Shown: in pieces, positions 43,772 to 55,020 of the stretch | Layout: the number at the start of each line of letters is the position of its first letter | How positions within the stretch are numbered: position 1 is the stretch's first letter | DNA from: Tetraselmis striata | Lineage: Eukaryota > Chlorophyta > Chlorodendrophyceae > Chlorodendrales > Chlorodendraceae | Length of the DNA stretch: 64,000 bases | Assembly: GCA_006384855.1 (NCBI GenBank) | Contig: VCJN01001195.1 | Location: forward strand, 1-64,000 | Direction of reading: 5' to 3' | Program-made: the position numbers and the translations under genes | Notes under the pieces: model-generated | The model's input: only the letters and a program-made list of their open reading frames with translations | Told to the model about the DNA's origin: nothing | The model's database searches: none

Positions 43772-44845
43772 TCATGCTACGATACGCAACAGTATTTCTT
43801 GTTTCATGAAAGGGAAATTTGACAACTGGCACGCCGTCGAGTCCGACATGCGGCCGGGGCGTCCGACATCAGCGTCCACAAACATGTAGAAACTGTTTAC
43901 GACAGCCACCACCAGGATGGAGTACCAACCCTTGTAGTTATGAAAATGCTCCATGAATAGCTCTGTGTCAGGCTGCCACGGGACGTGAGTCCCATCCACA
44001 GCTCCTCCAATGTGCGCGATGCCACGCCGCTCCTCGAAACCTTTCTGAACAAGCAGCGCCTCCTCCTTTGATGAAGGCGGGCGCATGTACTCGGGGCCAA
44101 GCACCTCAGCTATTCCGGTACATACTTCCTTGGTGTACATTGAAGCTAACGAGTCGCTGATTCCGGCCACAAAGCCAGTAGTAAACCATGTCCCGCCGTG
44201 CGCACAATGATATATTGCGACTGCCACCTTGAAAGACGCTGGCACTCTATGGAACGAGTTCTGGCACGCGTTGCTCCGAATAGCTCCGGCTGCCACAAGC
44301 TTTGTAACCATGCCGTCGAAGACGACGCGCTTGAGGCGCAAGCGTTTCTCAAACTCGCTGTCTGGCCAGTTTACCAACGCATGCCACAGCGGCGACTTCT
44401 CCCAACCAACAGTAGGGATGAGCACGCCCCTCTCGCGCCAAGGCAACTTCATAGCCCAATCGTACATTACTGGGTTTTTCCCTAGGCAGCCATAAACCGC
44501 GATAGACTCACCGTCACCCAACTGGGCGATAAGCGAGGGAATTATCACCACTTGTGGGATGGGCGCGACCTTGCCTTCGTCCCTGCTTTGTTGGACGAGA
44601 GCAGCACCGCCGAAAACCGAGCAGCAAGGCAAAAGCCCCACGCGGGAAGCCACGAGCAGCGTCACGAGGCACATCGCCAGGTTCATGCGACGTTCTGTGT
44701 CTAGATCTTTCGCCGAGGGCGCCATGGCGACTCGAATTCTGGGGAGAGGCAGTGCACGCGTTGGGGTGCCGTGTTGGCGGTGGTCGAGTGGGCGCATCAG
44801 GCGGAGCGGTTGGCTTATTAGCTTTGAGTTTGAAATGGCTGCCAC
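43772..44845 (-). CDS. PIF/Harbinger transposase (DDE superfamily), C-terminally truncated
   Basis: The ORF has 357 residues; ATG at 44725 (MAPSAKDLDTERRMNLAMCL) is an alternative start. Typical blocks: FEKRLRLKRVVFDGMVTKLV, NSFHRVPASFKVAVAIYHCA, IAHIGGAVDGTHVPWQPD with the first Asp, HNYKGWYSILVVAVVNSFYM, and FVDADVGRPGRMSDSTACQL with the second Asp. In the family, a third acidic residue follows some 50-80 residues later. Here the protein ends at QEILLRIVA, so the third residue is missing and the enzyme is probably inactive. The end lies about 35 bp from the 120-bp minisatellite, which may have replaced the 3' part of the gene. Confidence 0.85.
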   Translation of the reverse strand: MAAISNSKLISQPLRLMRPLDHRQHGTPTRALPLPRIRVAMAPSAKDLDTERRMNLAMCLVTLLVASRVGLLPCCSVFGGAALVQQSRDEGKVAPIPQVVIIPSLIAQLGDGESIAVYGCLGKNPVMYDWAMKLPWRERGVLIPTVGWEKSPLWHALVNWPDSEFEKRLRLKRVVFDGMVTKLVAAGAIRSNACQNSFHRVPASFKVAVAIYHCAHGGTWFTTGFVAGISDSLASMYTKEVCTGIAEVLGPEYMRPPSSKEEALLVQKGFEERRGIAHIGGAVDGTHVPWQPDTELFMEHFHNYKGWYSILVVAVVNSFYMFVDADVGRPGRMSDSTACQLSNFPFMKQEILLRIVA

Positions 44846-45039
44846 TCACGCGCGCTGGGACGCGCCGGCGACGCGCGGGGGTCCACGTGCGCGCGGATAC
44901 CGGGAGTGGCGAAATATTCCGTATTTCTGAAATACGGGGAACTCCCGCTGGGGCAGCTCCTGCCGAATGCTGACGTGGAGCGGCAGCGCGGGCTTTAACC
45001 GGGCGGCAACCGAGAACAAGGTATTTCTCATCCTAAAAA

Positions 45040-46271
45040 GGGGGTAACGCGAGTACCGAGCTGAACACGTGGCAGTACTGGTGAGGTCGATGGTACCGTA
45101 ATAGTAGTAATAACAGTATAACCGGCACCTCTGCAACCCGGAGAATACAGACCCGGAATCACTCCTGTATGCTCCTGTAATATCATGTAGCAAGTAAGTA
45201 CACTCAGTATGTCATCTCTCCCCACACATCCAGCCTGCCGACACATCCACCCGCCCCACACAACATGTCAAAAGGCACGGACAAACAGTCCGCGTGAAGT
45301 GACCCCCCTGGCACCCGAGTGAAGATTAGCATGGCCCCTGCTGTACACATGCAAGTGTATAGGTGAAACCTGTATGTATGCAATGGAGTAGAAAAAAAAT
45401 AGTAATCCAGTAATAATGAGTCATGGATCCGTGATGAATCCGTGATAATGTATGACCGAAATCACGATACCGGTACCCGTACCGGTACAGCAACGGTCGC
45501 GACTGATGTGCAATACACACCACTATACACTACCACTACCACCACCACCACTACCACCACCACCACACCACTACTACCTACCACCACCACCACCACTACT
45601 ACCTACCACCACCACCACCACCACTACTACCACCACCACCACCACAATACACACCACTACTACCTTGTGCAATCCCGAGAATGCCGATGTGCCTACCAAA
45701 AACCCTAATGAATCACGCCAGGCACCGACCAAAACACCAAAAACGCACAGAAACCCTGATGCCCTGAGATGCCAAGCGCGTCTACACAGTAATAACCCGT
45801 ATACCCCACGAGAACGTGGGGGCCTCCTCAACTGAAACATAAATAAGACCCCCTGTAGGATGGCCAACCTGTACATGGACATGGTAATAGTACAATATGT
45901 ATAGGTATGTATGTATATAGGTACTACAGGTGCGCGCGACGGGGCCGAAGGGCCAACCCCCCCGCCGGAAATGGCATGCTATCCCAACCCCGGGCCGCCG
46001 CGCCGTACCAAACCCCTCCCAGACCCACCCAACCGACTGCCCAGCAGCCGCCCGAAACCCCTCGAAACATCCCGAGCCAGGGCGGCCGGCGGGGCCGCAT
46101 CACACGCACGACAACATACAAGGTAAGCTACAGATAAGAAGCGTGGTGCAGATGACCGCCGGCCGGCGGAATGGATGCCCCCCCCCCCCCCCCCCCCTCC
46201 GCTATGTGTCACCACGCCGCATGTGGCGGCAGGGAGGGCGGCTGCGCGCCCAGCCACCTCCCCCCCTCCCC

Positions 46272-46302
<31 letters not shown>

Positions 46303-46802
46303 ATGCGCGATCCGAGACATAAGCATGCATGGCAAGCCAGGTGCGCAAACAGAGGGCACCCAAGCAAGGGTGCGCCAACCGCGGCAAGCGCCGGGCCCAC
46401 CCCACAGCAACTCTGGTCGTGGCACACGCCAGCTGGGCACACGCCGCGAGCGCCACCAAATGCCGCCAGGTATCCTGCCGGGGCGCCGCCGCGCGCGACC
46501 CCGTCTCTCGCGCGGCGCCTCTGACCGCCGACCGACGCCTGATGACCTACCGACCGCCGCCGCCCCCCCCGGGGGGGGAGGGGGGGAGCGGTGCCGACCC
46601 CCCACATCTAGACCCCGCTGCAACCCGAGGATATCAAAACGAAAGCAGCTGCATGGCGCAGGTGAGAGCCATCACAACCGCATGTAGCGATGTACACGCC
46701 GCCCGTCTGCTGCGCCGCGCACCTCACTAGCGCTGCATGAAATAATAATGGGCAGGCACACCGTATACATCATCATCCTCGTCCTCCTCTTCTACGACTA
46801 CA
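45040..46802 (+). repeat. U6-linked repeat family, copy C
   Basis: It starts at GGTAACGCGAGTACCGAG and carries the U6-like 18-mer at 45322-45339, a private CCA-rich insertion (45530-45665), the CCGCCGCGCCGTACCAAACC block near 46000, poly-C tracts, and the ATAATAATGGGCAGGCACAC end block near 46744. Identity to copy A falls after about 46802. Upstream, 44850-45040 shows no gene. Confidence 0.75.
45530..45665. repeat. CCA/CTA trinucleotide repeat
   Basis: A long run of CCA and CTA triplets within copy C of the U6-linked repeat. It gives Pro-, Thr- or His-only frames, which are not genes. Confidence 0.95.
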
Positions 46803-47600
46803 TGTGTGACAGTTATACTTTTGTGTAACTTGTCCTGCACTATCTTTGACATAATACTGTACGAGTACCAGTACCGCAGAGTGGCGTAACATTCTACGGC
46901 GGGTACGACAGGTACTAGTACGAGGGCGCGCACGACGCGCGCACTAGTACTCGTACCGGGTATCGATTACCCAAGGTCCGTATATGTCTGCTTGGGACTT
47001 GTCAGTACCAGGCAATATACTGAGCAATGCCATGCCAAAACGAGGCAGACGTTTGGACTTCTGTTCGTCTCTCCAAAGGTGACGCTCTTCGCAGTGGGCG
47101 TGCTGCTATAGGTCGGCATGGTCTCATGACCATTGCCGAGACTAGCCTTAGTATATATAGCAGCGGGTGGTGACAACCTTGTAACCAATTATTGTTGTAT
47201 TCTCCTCTCGGGAAGTCTCTTGCCTTTGCACCACCACCACCAATAATTTGCACCACCACGTAATAATTCTCATAAAACTCCGAAACCTCCGAAACTCGTA
47301 ATCTTCTTACCCGGATACGGTACCGGTATTATAATAAAACCCGGTATTATAATAATGTGTAATCGTAGAGTTATCGTGAAATTACCGTAAAATCAGCGGT
47401 ACAGGGATACATGCGACAAATGCGGATGACAAATGCGGTACGAATGCGGATGAGAATGCCGGGAGTGTGACAACGTGTCGCAACATTGACGCACCTTGCC
47501 AAAGGACTGTCCGCCATGGGGCAAAAGGCTCCGGCAGCTAGCGCGTGCAAAACGACGGCACACACACACATGCCCATCGTGACCGCCACTCATTCCGTCG
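46803..47600. other. AT-richer spacer with short palindromic tracts
   Basis: It contains GTACGAGTACCAGTAC-type near-palindromes (46858-46960), a CACCACCACC stretch, and ACCGGTATTATAATAA repeats near 47318-47355. Short frames exist on both strands but none is convincing. No gene is called. Confidence 0.5.
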
Positions 47601-47602
47601 TG

Positions 47603-50461
47603 AAGATTAGCATGACCCCCTGCCTGTACTACAGGTAGTCGGTAATAGTAATAGTACTAGGAAGTCCGTGATGAATCCGTGATCGATGCCCGTGATCGGA
47701 ATGCCCGAAAATAACCAAGTAACCAGTAATCCCCCCGACGACAATAAAAATAAACCGCCCGTAAATGAATCCAGAAAACCCCTCGTAATGAACCCGGATA
47801 TGTCTCCGGGATAACTCATCGGAATGAATCCGTGATAGATCCGTGCTGCCCGAAAATAACCAAGCAACCGGTAAATCCCCCCGACGAAAAACAAAACAAA
47901 CCGCCCGTACATGAATCCAGAAAACCCCTCGTAATGAATCCGGATATCTATCTGGAAATAATCTTATGCTGTATAATCTTATGCAATCTTATGCAATCTT
48001 ATGCAATCTCATCGCGGGTCGTCAATAACGCGAGTACCGAGTAGAACACGTGGCAGTCGTACTGGTGAGGTCGATGGTACCGTAATAGCAGTAATAACAG
48101 TATAACCGGCACCTCCGCAACCCGGAGAATACAGACCCGGAATCACTCATGTATACTCCTGTAATATCCTGTAGCAACTACATGTAGTATGTCATCTCTG
48201 CCCACACATCCAGCCTGCCGACACATCCACCCGCCCCACACAACACGTCAAAAGGCACGGACAAACAGTCCGCGTGAAGTGACCCCCCTGGCACCCAAGT
48301 GAAGATTAGCATGGCCTACTAAGTACTGTATGTAATGTAGAAGTAAGAATACAAAGTAAATAGTAATAAGTAATAGTAAGCAAATAATAAAAGAAGGAGT
48401 AATAGTAATAATATAGGTAACAGTGTGTAACAGTCTGAGTGTACAGGTACTACAGGCGCGCGCGCGACGGGGCCGAAGGGCAACCCCCCCCCCCCCCCCC
48501 GCGAGAGAGCAAGGAGAGGCTAGCAACCCCCGCGCCGCCGCGCCGTACAAAACCCCTCCCAGGCCCACCCAACCGACTGCCCAGCAGCCGCCCGAAACCC
48601 CTCGAAACAGCCCGAGCCAGGGCGGGCGGCGGGGCCGCGGCACACGACAGCATACAGGATAAGAAGCGTGGTGCACATGACCGCCGCCCGGCGGAGTGGA
48701 TGCCCCGCCCACACGCTGTGTGTCACGCCGCATGTGGCGGCAGGGAGGGCGGCTGCGCGCAGGCAGCTGACCCCGCTGCAACCCGATCGAGGATATCAAA
48801 ACGACAGCAGCTGCATGCCGCAGGTAAGAGCCAACACAGCCGCATGTAGCGACGTACACCCCGCCCGTCTGCTGCGCCGCGCGCCTCACCAGCGCTGCAT
48901 GAAATAATAATGGGCAGGCACACCGTAGACATCATCACCCTCCTCCTCCTCGTCCTCCTCTTATACGACTACATGCGATTAGGCGACTACTAGCTGGCCA
49001 CGGTATCTATATATCTACACATATACATATAAATAAACATTTAGATAAATTCCATATATATGACAATGCGCAGTACTGGTGTACTGGTACCAGAGTACGA
49101 GGCGCTGTACTCACCGCCCTGACGATCACGTAATTCGATTCGATAAGATGCATCGAAATGATACATCGAAATAAATATGATGGATCGATGCTAATGTATC
49201 GCGTATCGAAACGTTCGCTGGCAGCCCGCGCGATGATATGACATGATAATACGATACATTATGTAACACAACAAAAATATGATATGTCGACACCGTTGGG
49301 ACGTCCAAGGGAAACGCAACGCGCCCGCCCGCGACAGCCGCCGCCGACGTACGCGCCACCCCGCGTCGAACAGCCACTACATATTTCGAACAGTCGACGG
49401 CGACTGTGTCGTATGCTAGCAGAGAGACTGACAATGGCGGAGTATACTGTCAGAAACAGTCGTCTTTACGGTGCAGAACCTGATGCTATACAGCACCATT
49501 CAAACGGGCGCAGGCGCCCACTACTACTGCTGCTGCTGCTGCTGCAGCGCGCGAAAATATGGTATATGTGCTGATGGTAACTTTTGTCTTGTCGGCCAGT
49601 CCCATGACTTGCGTCGCGGACAGCAGCGACCGCCGACGCGCCTCGCTATGCCGGGCGGCACGCGCGACGCCGCCTACAAAGCGAGGCGACACGGTTGCCA
49701 AAGTTATAAACACAAGTTACTGCCCCGCCCACATTTATTTGCCAAAGCAAAAACCGGGAGAGTCGAGGCTGAGGAGAGCGCGACACTTCGGCTCCACGCG
49801 GCAACACGACATCGCCGAGACCTGGGAGCTCGTCCGCACCACTGCCGGCAGGTGACGAACGAGTGTCGCACGGCGTGCCCCGCACAGCTCCGACTCGTCT
49901 CTCGGCCATCTGTCAGGTACGCCCGAAAGCTGCCGCGGCGTCGACAGCCAGCGACGTCCGGCCCCGCTTTGAATTTTAAATTTTATCTATTCAATCGCGC
50001 TCCACACCACACAACCACCCTCGCCTCGACAAAACATAGCGGTCGGGAGAGGGTGGGGCGAGTGCCGTCGACCGTAGAGCGAGTAATTACGCTGTGTAGT
50101 GGTGTGCTCGCCTCACGCCGGCCGAGGAGCGACGGCTGCTGTCGACCGGTCTGTCCGTGTCCTGAGTATAAACATATGGCAACATCCACGAGAGTCACGC
50201 TACACCGGTGGGGCGCAGGCGTCGCTGCTGTCCCATATCTCTCTCCCCCCCCCCCCCCCCCTCTCTCCCCATTCCCTCACCGTCGACCGCGCCCTCGTCG
50301 ACGCAAGCTATCCGCCCTGCTCGCCATCTGCCCTCGCCCCTTCTGCCTGTTCGGCTACCGGCCTGCCCAGTACGCTGCCGCTTGTCGACACACCGACGAC
50401 GCCGCGACGGCAAGCGAGTTATTGACACAGGCATCATTTCGAAATCTGATCCCCGCCTGTT
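47603..50461 (+). repeat. U6-linked repeat family, copy D
   Basis: It starts with a U6-like AAGATTAGCATGACCCC (47603-47619), then the AATCCGTGAT head. A further head unit follows (47820-48320) with a second U6-like match at 48302-48316. The body from about 48430 to 50461 is almost identical to copy A; differences include six rather than seven CTG units and poly-C length. It is cut at CCCCGCCTGTT and continues directly into copy E. Confidence 0.85.
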
Positions 50462-52034
50462 ATAAATCCGTGATGAATCCGTGATCGATCCGGAATGCCC
50501 GAAAATAACCAAGTAACCAGTAATCCCCCCGACGACAATAAAAATAAACCGCCCGTAAATGAATCCAGAAAACCCCTCGTAATGAACCCGGATATGTCTC
50601 CGGGATAACTCATCGGAATGAATCCGTGATAGATCCGTGCTGCCCGAAAATAACCAAGCAACCGGTAAATCCCCCCGACGAAAAACAAAACAAACCGCCC
50701 GTACATGAATCCAGAAAACCCCTCGTAATGAATCCGGATATCTATCTGGAAATAATCTTATGCTGTATAATCTTATGCAATCTTATGCAATCTTATGCAA
50801 TCTCATCGCGGGTCGTCAATAACGCGAGTACCGAGTAGAACACGTGGCAGTCGTACTGGTGAGGTCGATGGTACCGTAATAGCAGTAATAACAGTATAAC
50901 CGGCACCTCCGCAACCCGGAGAATACAGACCCGGAATCACTCATGTATACTCCTGTAATATCCTGTAGCAACTACATGTAGTATGTCATCTCTGCCCACA
51001 CATCCAGCCTGCCGACACATCCACCCGCCCCACACAACACGTCAAAAGGCACGGACAAACAGTCCGCGTGAAGTGACCCCCCTGGCACCCAAGTGAAGAT
51101 TAGCATGGCCTACTAAGTACTGTATGTAATGTAGAAGTAAGAATACAAAGTAAATAGTAATAAGTAATAGTAAGCAAATAATAAAAGAAGGAGTAATAGT
51201 AATAATATAGGTAACAGTGTGTAACAGTCTGAGTGTACAGGTACTACAGGCGCGCGCGCGACGGGGCCGAAGGGCAACCCCCCCCCCCCCCCCCCGCGAG
51301 AGAGCAAGGAGAGGCTAGCAACCCCCGCGCCGCCGCGCCGTACCAAACCCCTCCCAGGCCCACCCAACCGACTGCCCAGCAGCCGCCCGAAACCCCTCGA
51401 AACAGCCCGAGCCAGGGCGGGCGGCGGGGCCGCGGCACACGACAGCATACATGATAAGAAGCGTGGTGCACATGACCGCCGCCCGGCGGAGTGGATGCCC
51501 CGCCCACACGCTGTGTGTCACGCCGCATGTGGCGGCAGGGAGGGCGGTTGCGCGCCCAGCCACCTCCCCCGCCCTCCCAGAAAAAAAAAAGGCGCGATCC
51601 AGGGGCCGAGACATAAGCAGGCGTGGCAAGCCAGGTGCGCAAACAAAGGGCACCCAGGCAATAAGGGTGCGCCAACCGCGGCAAGCGCCGGGCCCACCCC
51701 ACAGCAACTCTGGTCGTGGCACACGCCAGCTGGGCACACGCCGCGCGCGCGCCACCAAATGCCGCCAGGTATCCCGCCGGGGCGCCGCCGCGCGCGACTG
51801 ACTGACTGACGCCGCCGACCGACCGACGCCTGATGACCCACCGACCGCCGCCGCCCGGGGGGAGGGGGGGGGGGGGGGGAGCGGTGCCGACCCCCCACAT
51901 CTAGACCCCGCTGGAACCCGATCGAGGATATCAAAACGACAGCAGCTGCATGCCGCAGGTGAGAGCCATCACAGCCGCATGTAGCGACGTACACCCCGCC
52001 CGTCTGCTGCGCCGCGCGCCTCACCAGCGCTGCT
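50461..52034 (+). repeat. U6-linked repeat family, copy E, tandem to copy D
   Basis: It begins ATAAATCCGTGATGAATCCG at the exact truncation of copy D. It repeats 47690-48720 almost base for base up to about 51545, then follows the copy C variant (GCGCCCAGCCACCTCCCC onward), ending at CAGCGCTGC near 52033. It is therefore a mosaic of D-like and C-like sequence. The U6-like match is at 51096-51110. Confidence 0.8.
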
Positions 52035-52039
52035 CTATC

Positions 52040-52310
52040 CGGAAATAATCTTAAGCTGTAAAAGTAAAGTAAAAAACCCGTAAAACCCCGGGACATCGGC
52101 CGAAGCCGCCCCAGCACTTGACCTCGTGCGCCAACTGCAGTCGTAGGTCTGGCATAGCCCATAGACCATTGCCTCATTCGAACCCCGAAGGGCTAATGCT
52201 TCAACCGAGGAAACCCGGGACACGCCGGGCCGATATTGCCGAAATACATCGGCCAGGAATCGAACCCGGTACCTCTCGCACACGAGACGACCGCTCTACC
52301 GAGCGGACAA
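52040..52310 (-). mobile_element. SINE-like unit with a tRNA-related head
   Basis: Read on the minus strand, 52310-52249 gives GTCCGCTCGGTAGAGCGG (a D-arm and A-box-like region), GTCTCGTGTGCGAGAGG, and GGGTTCGATTCCTGGCC (a B-box-like T-arm). The anticodon stem does not fold as a normal tRNA and the acceptor ends do not pair, so it is not called a tRNA gene. The body continues through a second GGGTTCGAATG motif (near 52176) and ends in a T-rich tail (TTTTTTACTTTACTTTTACA near 52058). This layout is that of a tRNA-derived SINE. Confidence 0.55.
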
Positions 52311-52359
52311 GGGATGTACCTTGTGTAATCTTATGTAGTCTTATGCAATCTCATGTAAT

Positions 52360-52745
52360 CTTATGCAATCTCATCGAGGGTCGTCAATAACGCGAGTACC
52401 GAGTAGAACACGTGGCAGTGCTGGACTGCTGGTGAGGTCGATGGTACCGTAATAGTAGTAATAACAGTATAACCGGCACCTCTGCAACCCGGAGAATACA
52501 GACCCGGAATCTAATGGATCCGTGATAGATCCGGAATGCCCGAAAGTAAGCCGGATCCCCGTACGAAAACAAACCGCCCGATCGCAATGAATCCGGATGA
52601 AACCCTAAATCCGAAATAAATCTATCGTAATCTATATGTAATCTCATCCGCAATCTCATCCCGGGTCGTCAATAACGCGAGTACCGAGCAAAACACGTAG
52701 TACTAGTGAGGTCGATGGTACCGTAATAGTAGTAATAACCGTATT
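52360..52745 (+). repeat. U6-linked repeat family, copy F (two partial heads)
   Basis: Two fragments of the head (52376-52512 and 52665-52745) each hold CGTCAATAACGCGAGTACCG and GGTCGATGGTACCGTAATAG. They are separated by AATCCGTGAT-like units. The body of the element is absent. Confidence 0.75.
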
Positions 52746-52759
52746 AGGGTGCATTGAGT

Positions 52760-54600
52760 CTGGTACACGGAAAAGCGCCATTTTATGGCTAGGAAGGTTC
52801 AGCGAAAGGGGAGGGAATGTCGGAGGAGGAGCCCGCAGGGCGGAGGCGGAAAACGGGAGGGCGCTGGCGAAGGCAGCGAGCTGGAAGATGGCAGACGAGC
52901 TGCTGGTGGCTGTCCTAAGTAGCTCCCCGGCCGGGAGCGCAGGGCTCGCGGGCGATGGGGTAGCCCGTACCAAACCCCGATGGTATCGGCTTCAAACCAC
53001 TACAGACCGTACGGGTCGCACTAGGACAGCTATAGTCCGTTAGGAAACCCCATAAACACGTTTAGATCATTTCAATCATGCATTCGAGTCTGGTTTTGCC
53101 AGTTTACACGCGGTTCGTTTACGACTGCGAGCGTGGGCAGTCGGCAGGCGTGCCGACCAGACGAAGGCGGAAGATGTCTTGAGTTGTAGAGGGGTCTCGC
53201 GCCAAGAGGACCTCGATCGAGGCGCAGGCGCATCAGACGCGGGCGGGAGATGTTGACGCCGGCATGACAAGGGCCGGACGTGTCGCGGAATTAAGGCGCC
53301 GTCTCCCGACGGCGCCCTATAGCATTGGTTGCGCGCCATGGTGGCGTGCGGCACGAGCCGGAACTGCAGGCCAGTAGAAGCCGCATGGGTAGCAAAGCCC
53401 AAGTTGGCGACGAGCGCTCAGCAAAGCAGCGGCACATGCACGAGTAGGACGAGTACAGTTGCGCGCACGAGCGCGCGAGCGCGCCGAGTACAGTCAGGTG
53501 AAGTACTGGTGCACTGTACCCGACGCGATGATAACTCGTACCCTGTACCTGTACTGGCGATGCACGTTACGAGGGGTGGACACGCAACAACTCGCGATGA
53601 CAACGATGTACTGCTGCCGTCATCGCCAGCGGTGGTTGTTTCGCCCCCTTGCCCGAAGAGCGGCGGGTGAAACGCACAACGCTGAGGGCGCGGAAATGTG
53701 GAACTCTGTGCGGTCGTGCCGTACCGGTTCAGGTGTGTCGGGGTCGGTTGTCGGCGACGTCGCAGAAGACCCGCCGACTCGGTTAGCTGTCGCCGTGGGT
53801 CTTTCTTCGCGGAGAGCGGTGAGCCGACCGCTGTTGCTGTACCAAACGACGGCTGCTGACCAACCCACAAAGCGTAGGCTTAGGATGATGCCACGAAACG
53901 CACAAGTCGCGTTAGGTGGCGGAGCTGTCCCCCGGCGGGCAGCTCGTGTTGTCACAGATGCGTTGCCGTGACGTTGGAAGCGGGTTGGCCGGCGTAGAGG
54001 CCCTTGTAGCCTATGCCGGCCCGTAACGATGCCAATGATGTCGGAGCGAGGGTGACGACGAGGCGGCCGCTGCTGCTGCACCAGCGACGGCCGCCGAAGT
54101 CCCAAACCCAGAGTTGGCCAATGGTAGTTACGTAAACCACGAGACGCCAGGCACGCCAGGTGGTAGAGCTGCCCCCCGGCGGGCAGCTGCAGGTTGTCGT
54201 GGTCCGTATGACGACGACGTTGGAGTAGGAGACGTCGGAGACGCATCGGCACGGGCCGCACAAACGCCTCCCACTGCGACCACAGCAAACGTTGCTGAAG
54301 CTTCACTGGGGCGAGGGCAACGAGCCCTCTCAAAACACCGGCGCGTGAGCGGCGCCACCCATGTAACATGCCAATTACGCGAGTAGTTCCGGAAAACCAC
54401 AGCATGTAACGACCGTTGATGCCACGGCGCCCTGCTGCAAGGACACGGGGACTGGGTTGCAGTGTCTTGCGGGACAACAAGTGGTCGCCCCGACGACACG
54501 GACGTCCTCCTCCGTCCGCGCCGATTTGTTGCGGTGGGCGTAGTTGTCGTCGTTGACAACCGTGACGAGCAGCGGCCATGGTGCCGAGCGCGTCCACCTC
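52760..54600. pseudogene. Possible decayed repeat-containing gene, strand uncertain
   Basis: On the minus strand two related blocks occur: LPAGGQLYHLACLASRG followed by GQLWVWDFGGRRW (54180-54050), and LPAGGQLRHLTRLV followed by LWVGQQPSFGTATAVG (53945-53820). They suggest a former two-fold protein repeat, but the frames are broken. On the plus strand, MADELLVAVLSSSPAGS (52884) begins an ORF that soon stops. No family is assigned. A repeat shared with 2162-2186 lies at 53046-53068. Confidence 0.25.
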
Positions 54601-54889
54601 ACCTAAACCTCAAGAGTTGACTACTACGAGAGGGCGCTCCTTTGCGGGAGCCCCGAAGGCCTGTATTGCGACTCGACTTCGGGTGTTGAGGTTTAAACCC
54701 CCCCAACGGGGACCCCCCAGCTCCAATTCCTTGCCGTGCGCATCGCCATCCGAAAACGTCCCAGCTACAAAGCCAGGGCTAAAAACGGAAAACGACCTCG
54801 GGCGCACGAGTAGGGAAAACCACACTACCGAGGGGTTGTCTGTCGCTGCCTGATGTTGTAACGCATGTGCGCGGCACGACGACTCACTA

Positions 54890-55020
54890 CCGGCACTGTG
54901 AGATTCAGATGTGACGTAAATGTGCCCTACTGGTGACGAACGACGACATACGGGGACGATACGGGACGGACGAGGGACGTGGATTTCATACCCAGTAGCG
55001 ACGACTATCGCGCGCGACCT
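54890..55020 (+). repeat. Fragment related to the large inverted repeat at the right edge
   Basis: CACTGTGAGATTCAGATGTGAC at 54895-54916 equals the inner end of the 481-bp arm (63521-63542), and CAGTAGCGACGACTATC follows at about 54993. It looks like a decayed or internally deleted relative. The region 55020-55400 has no gene but holds GCGATGTGCGGC and GTAGGTGGTA repeats. Confidence 0.5.

Noticed and set aside
52249-52310. A tRNA gene on the minus strand
   Set aside because: The A-box and B-box regions are good, but the anticodon arm and acceptor stem do not form a standard cloverleaf. A SINE head fits better.
53620-54597. Minus-strand frame of 325 residues
   Set aside because: The frame is Arg-rich and shadows the two-fold LPAGGQL blocks that read better in other frames. 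It is not supported as a gene.
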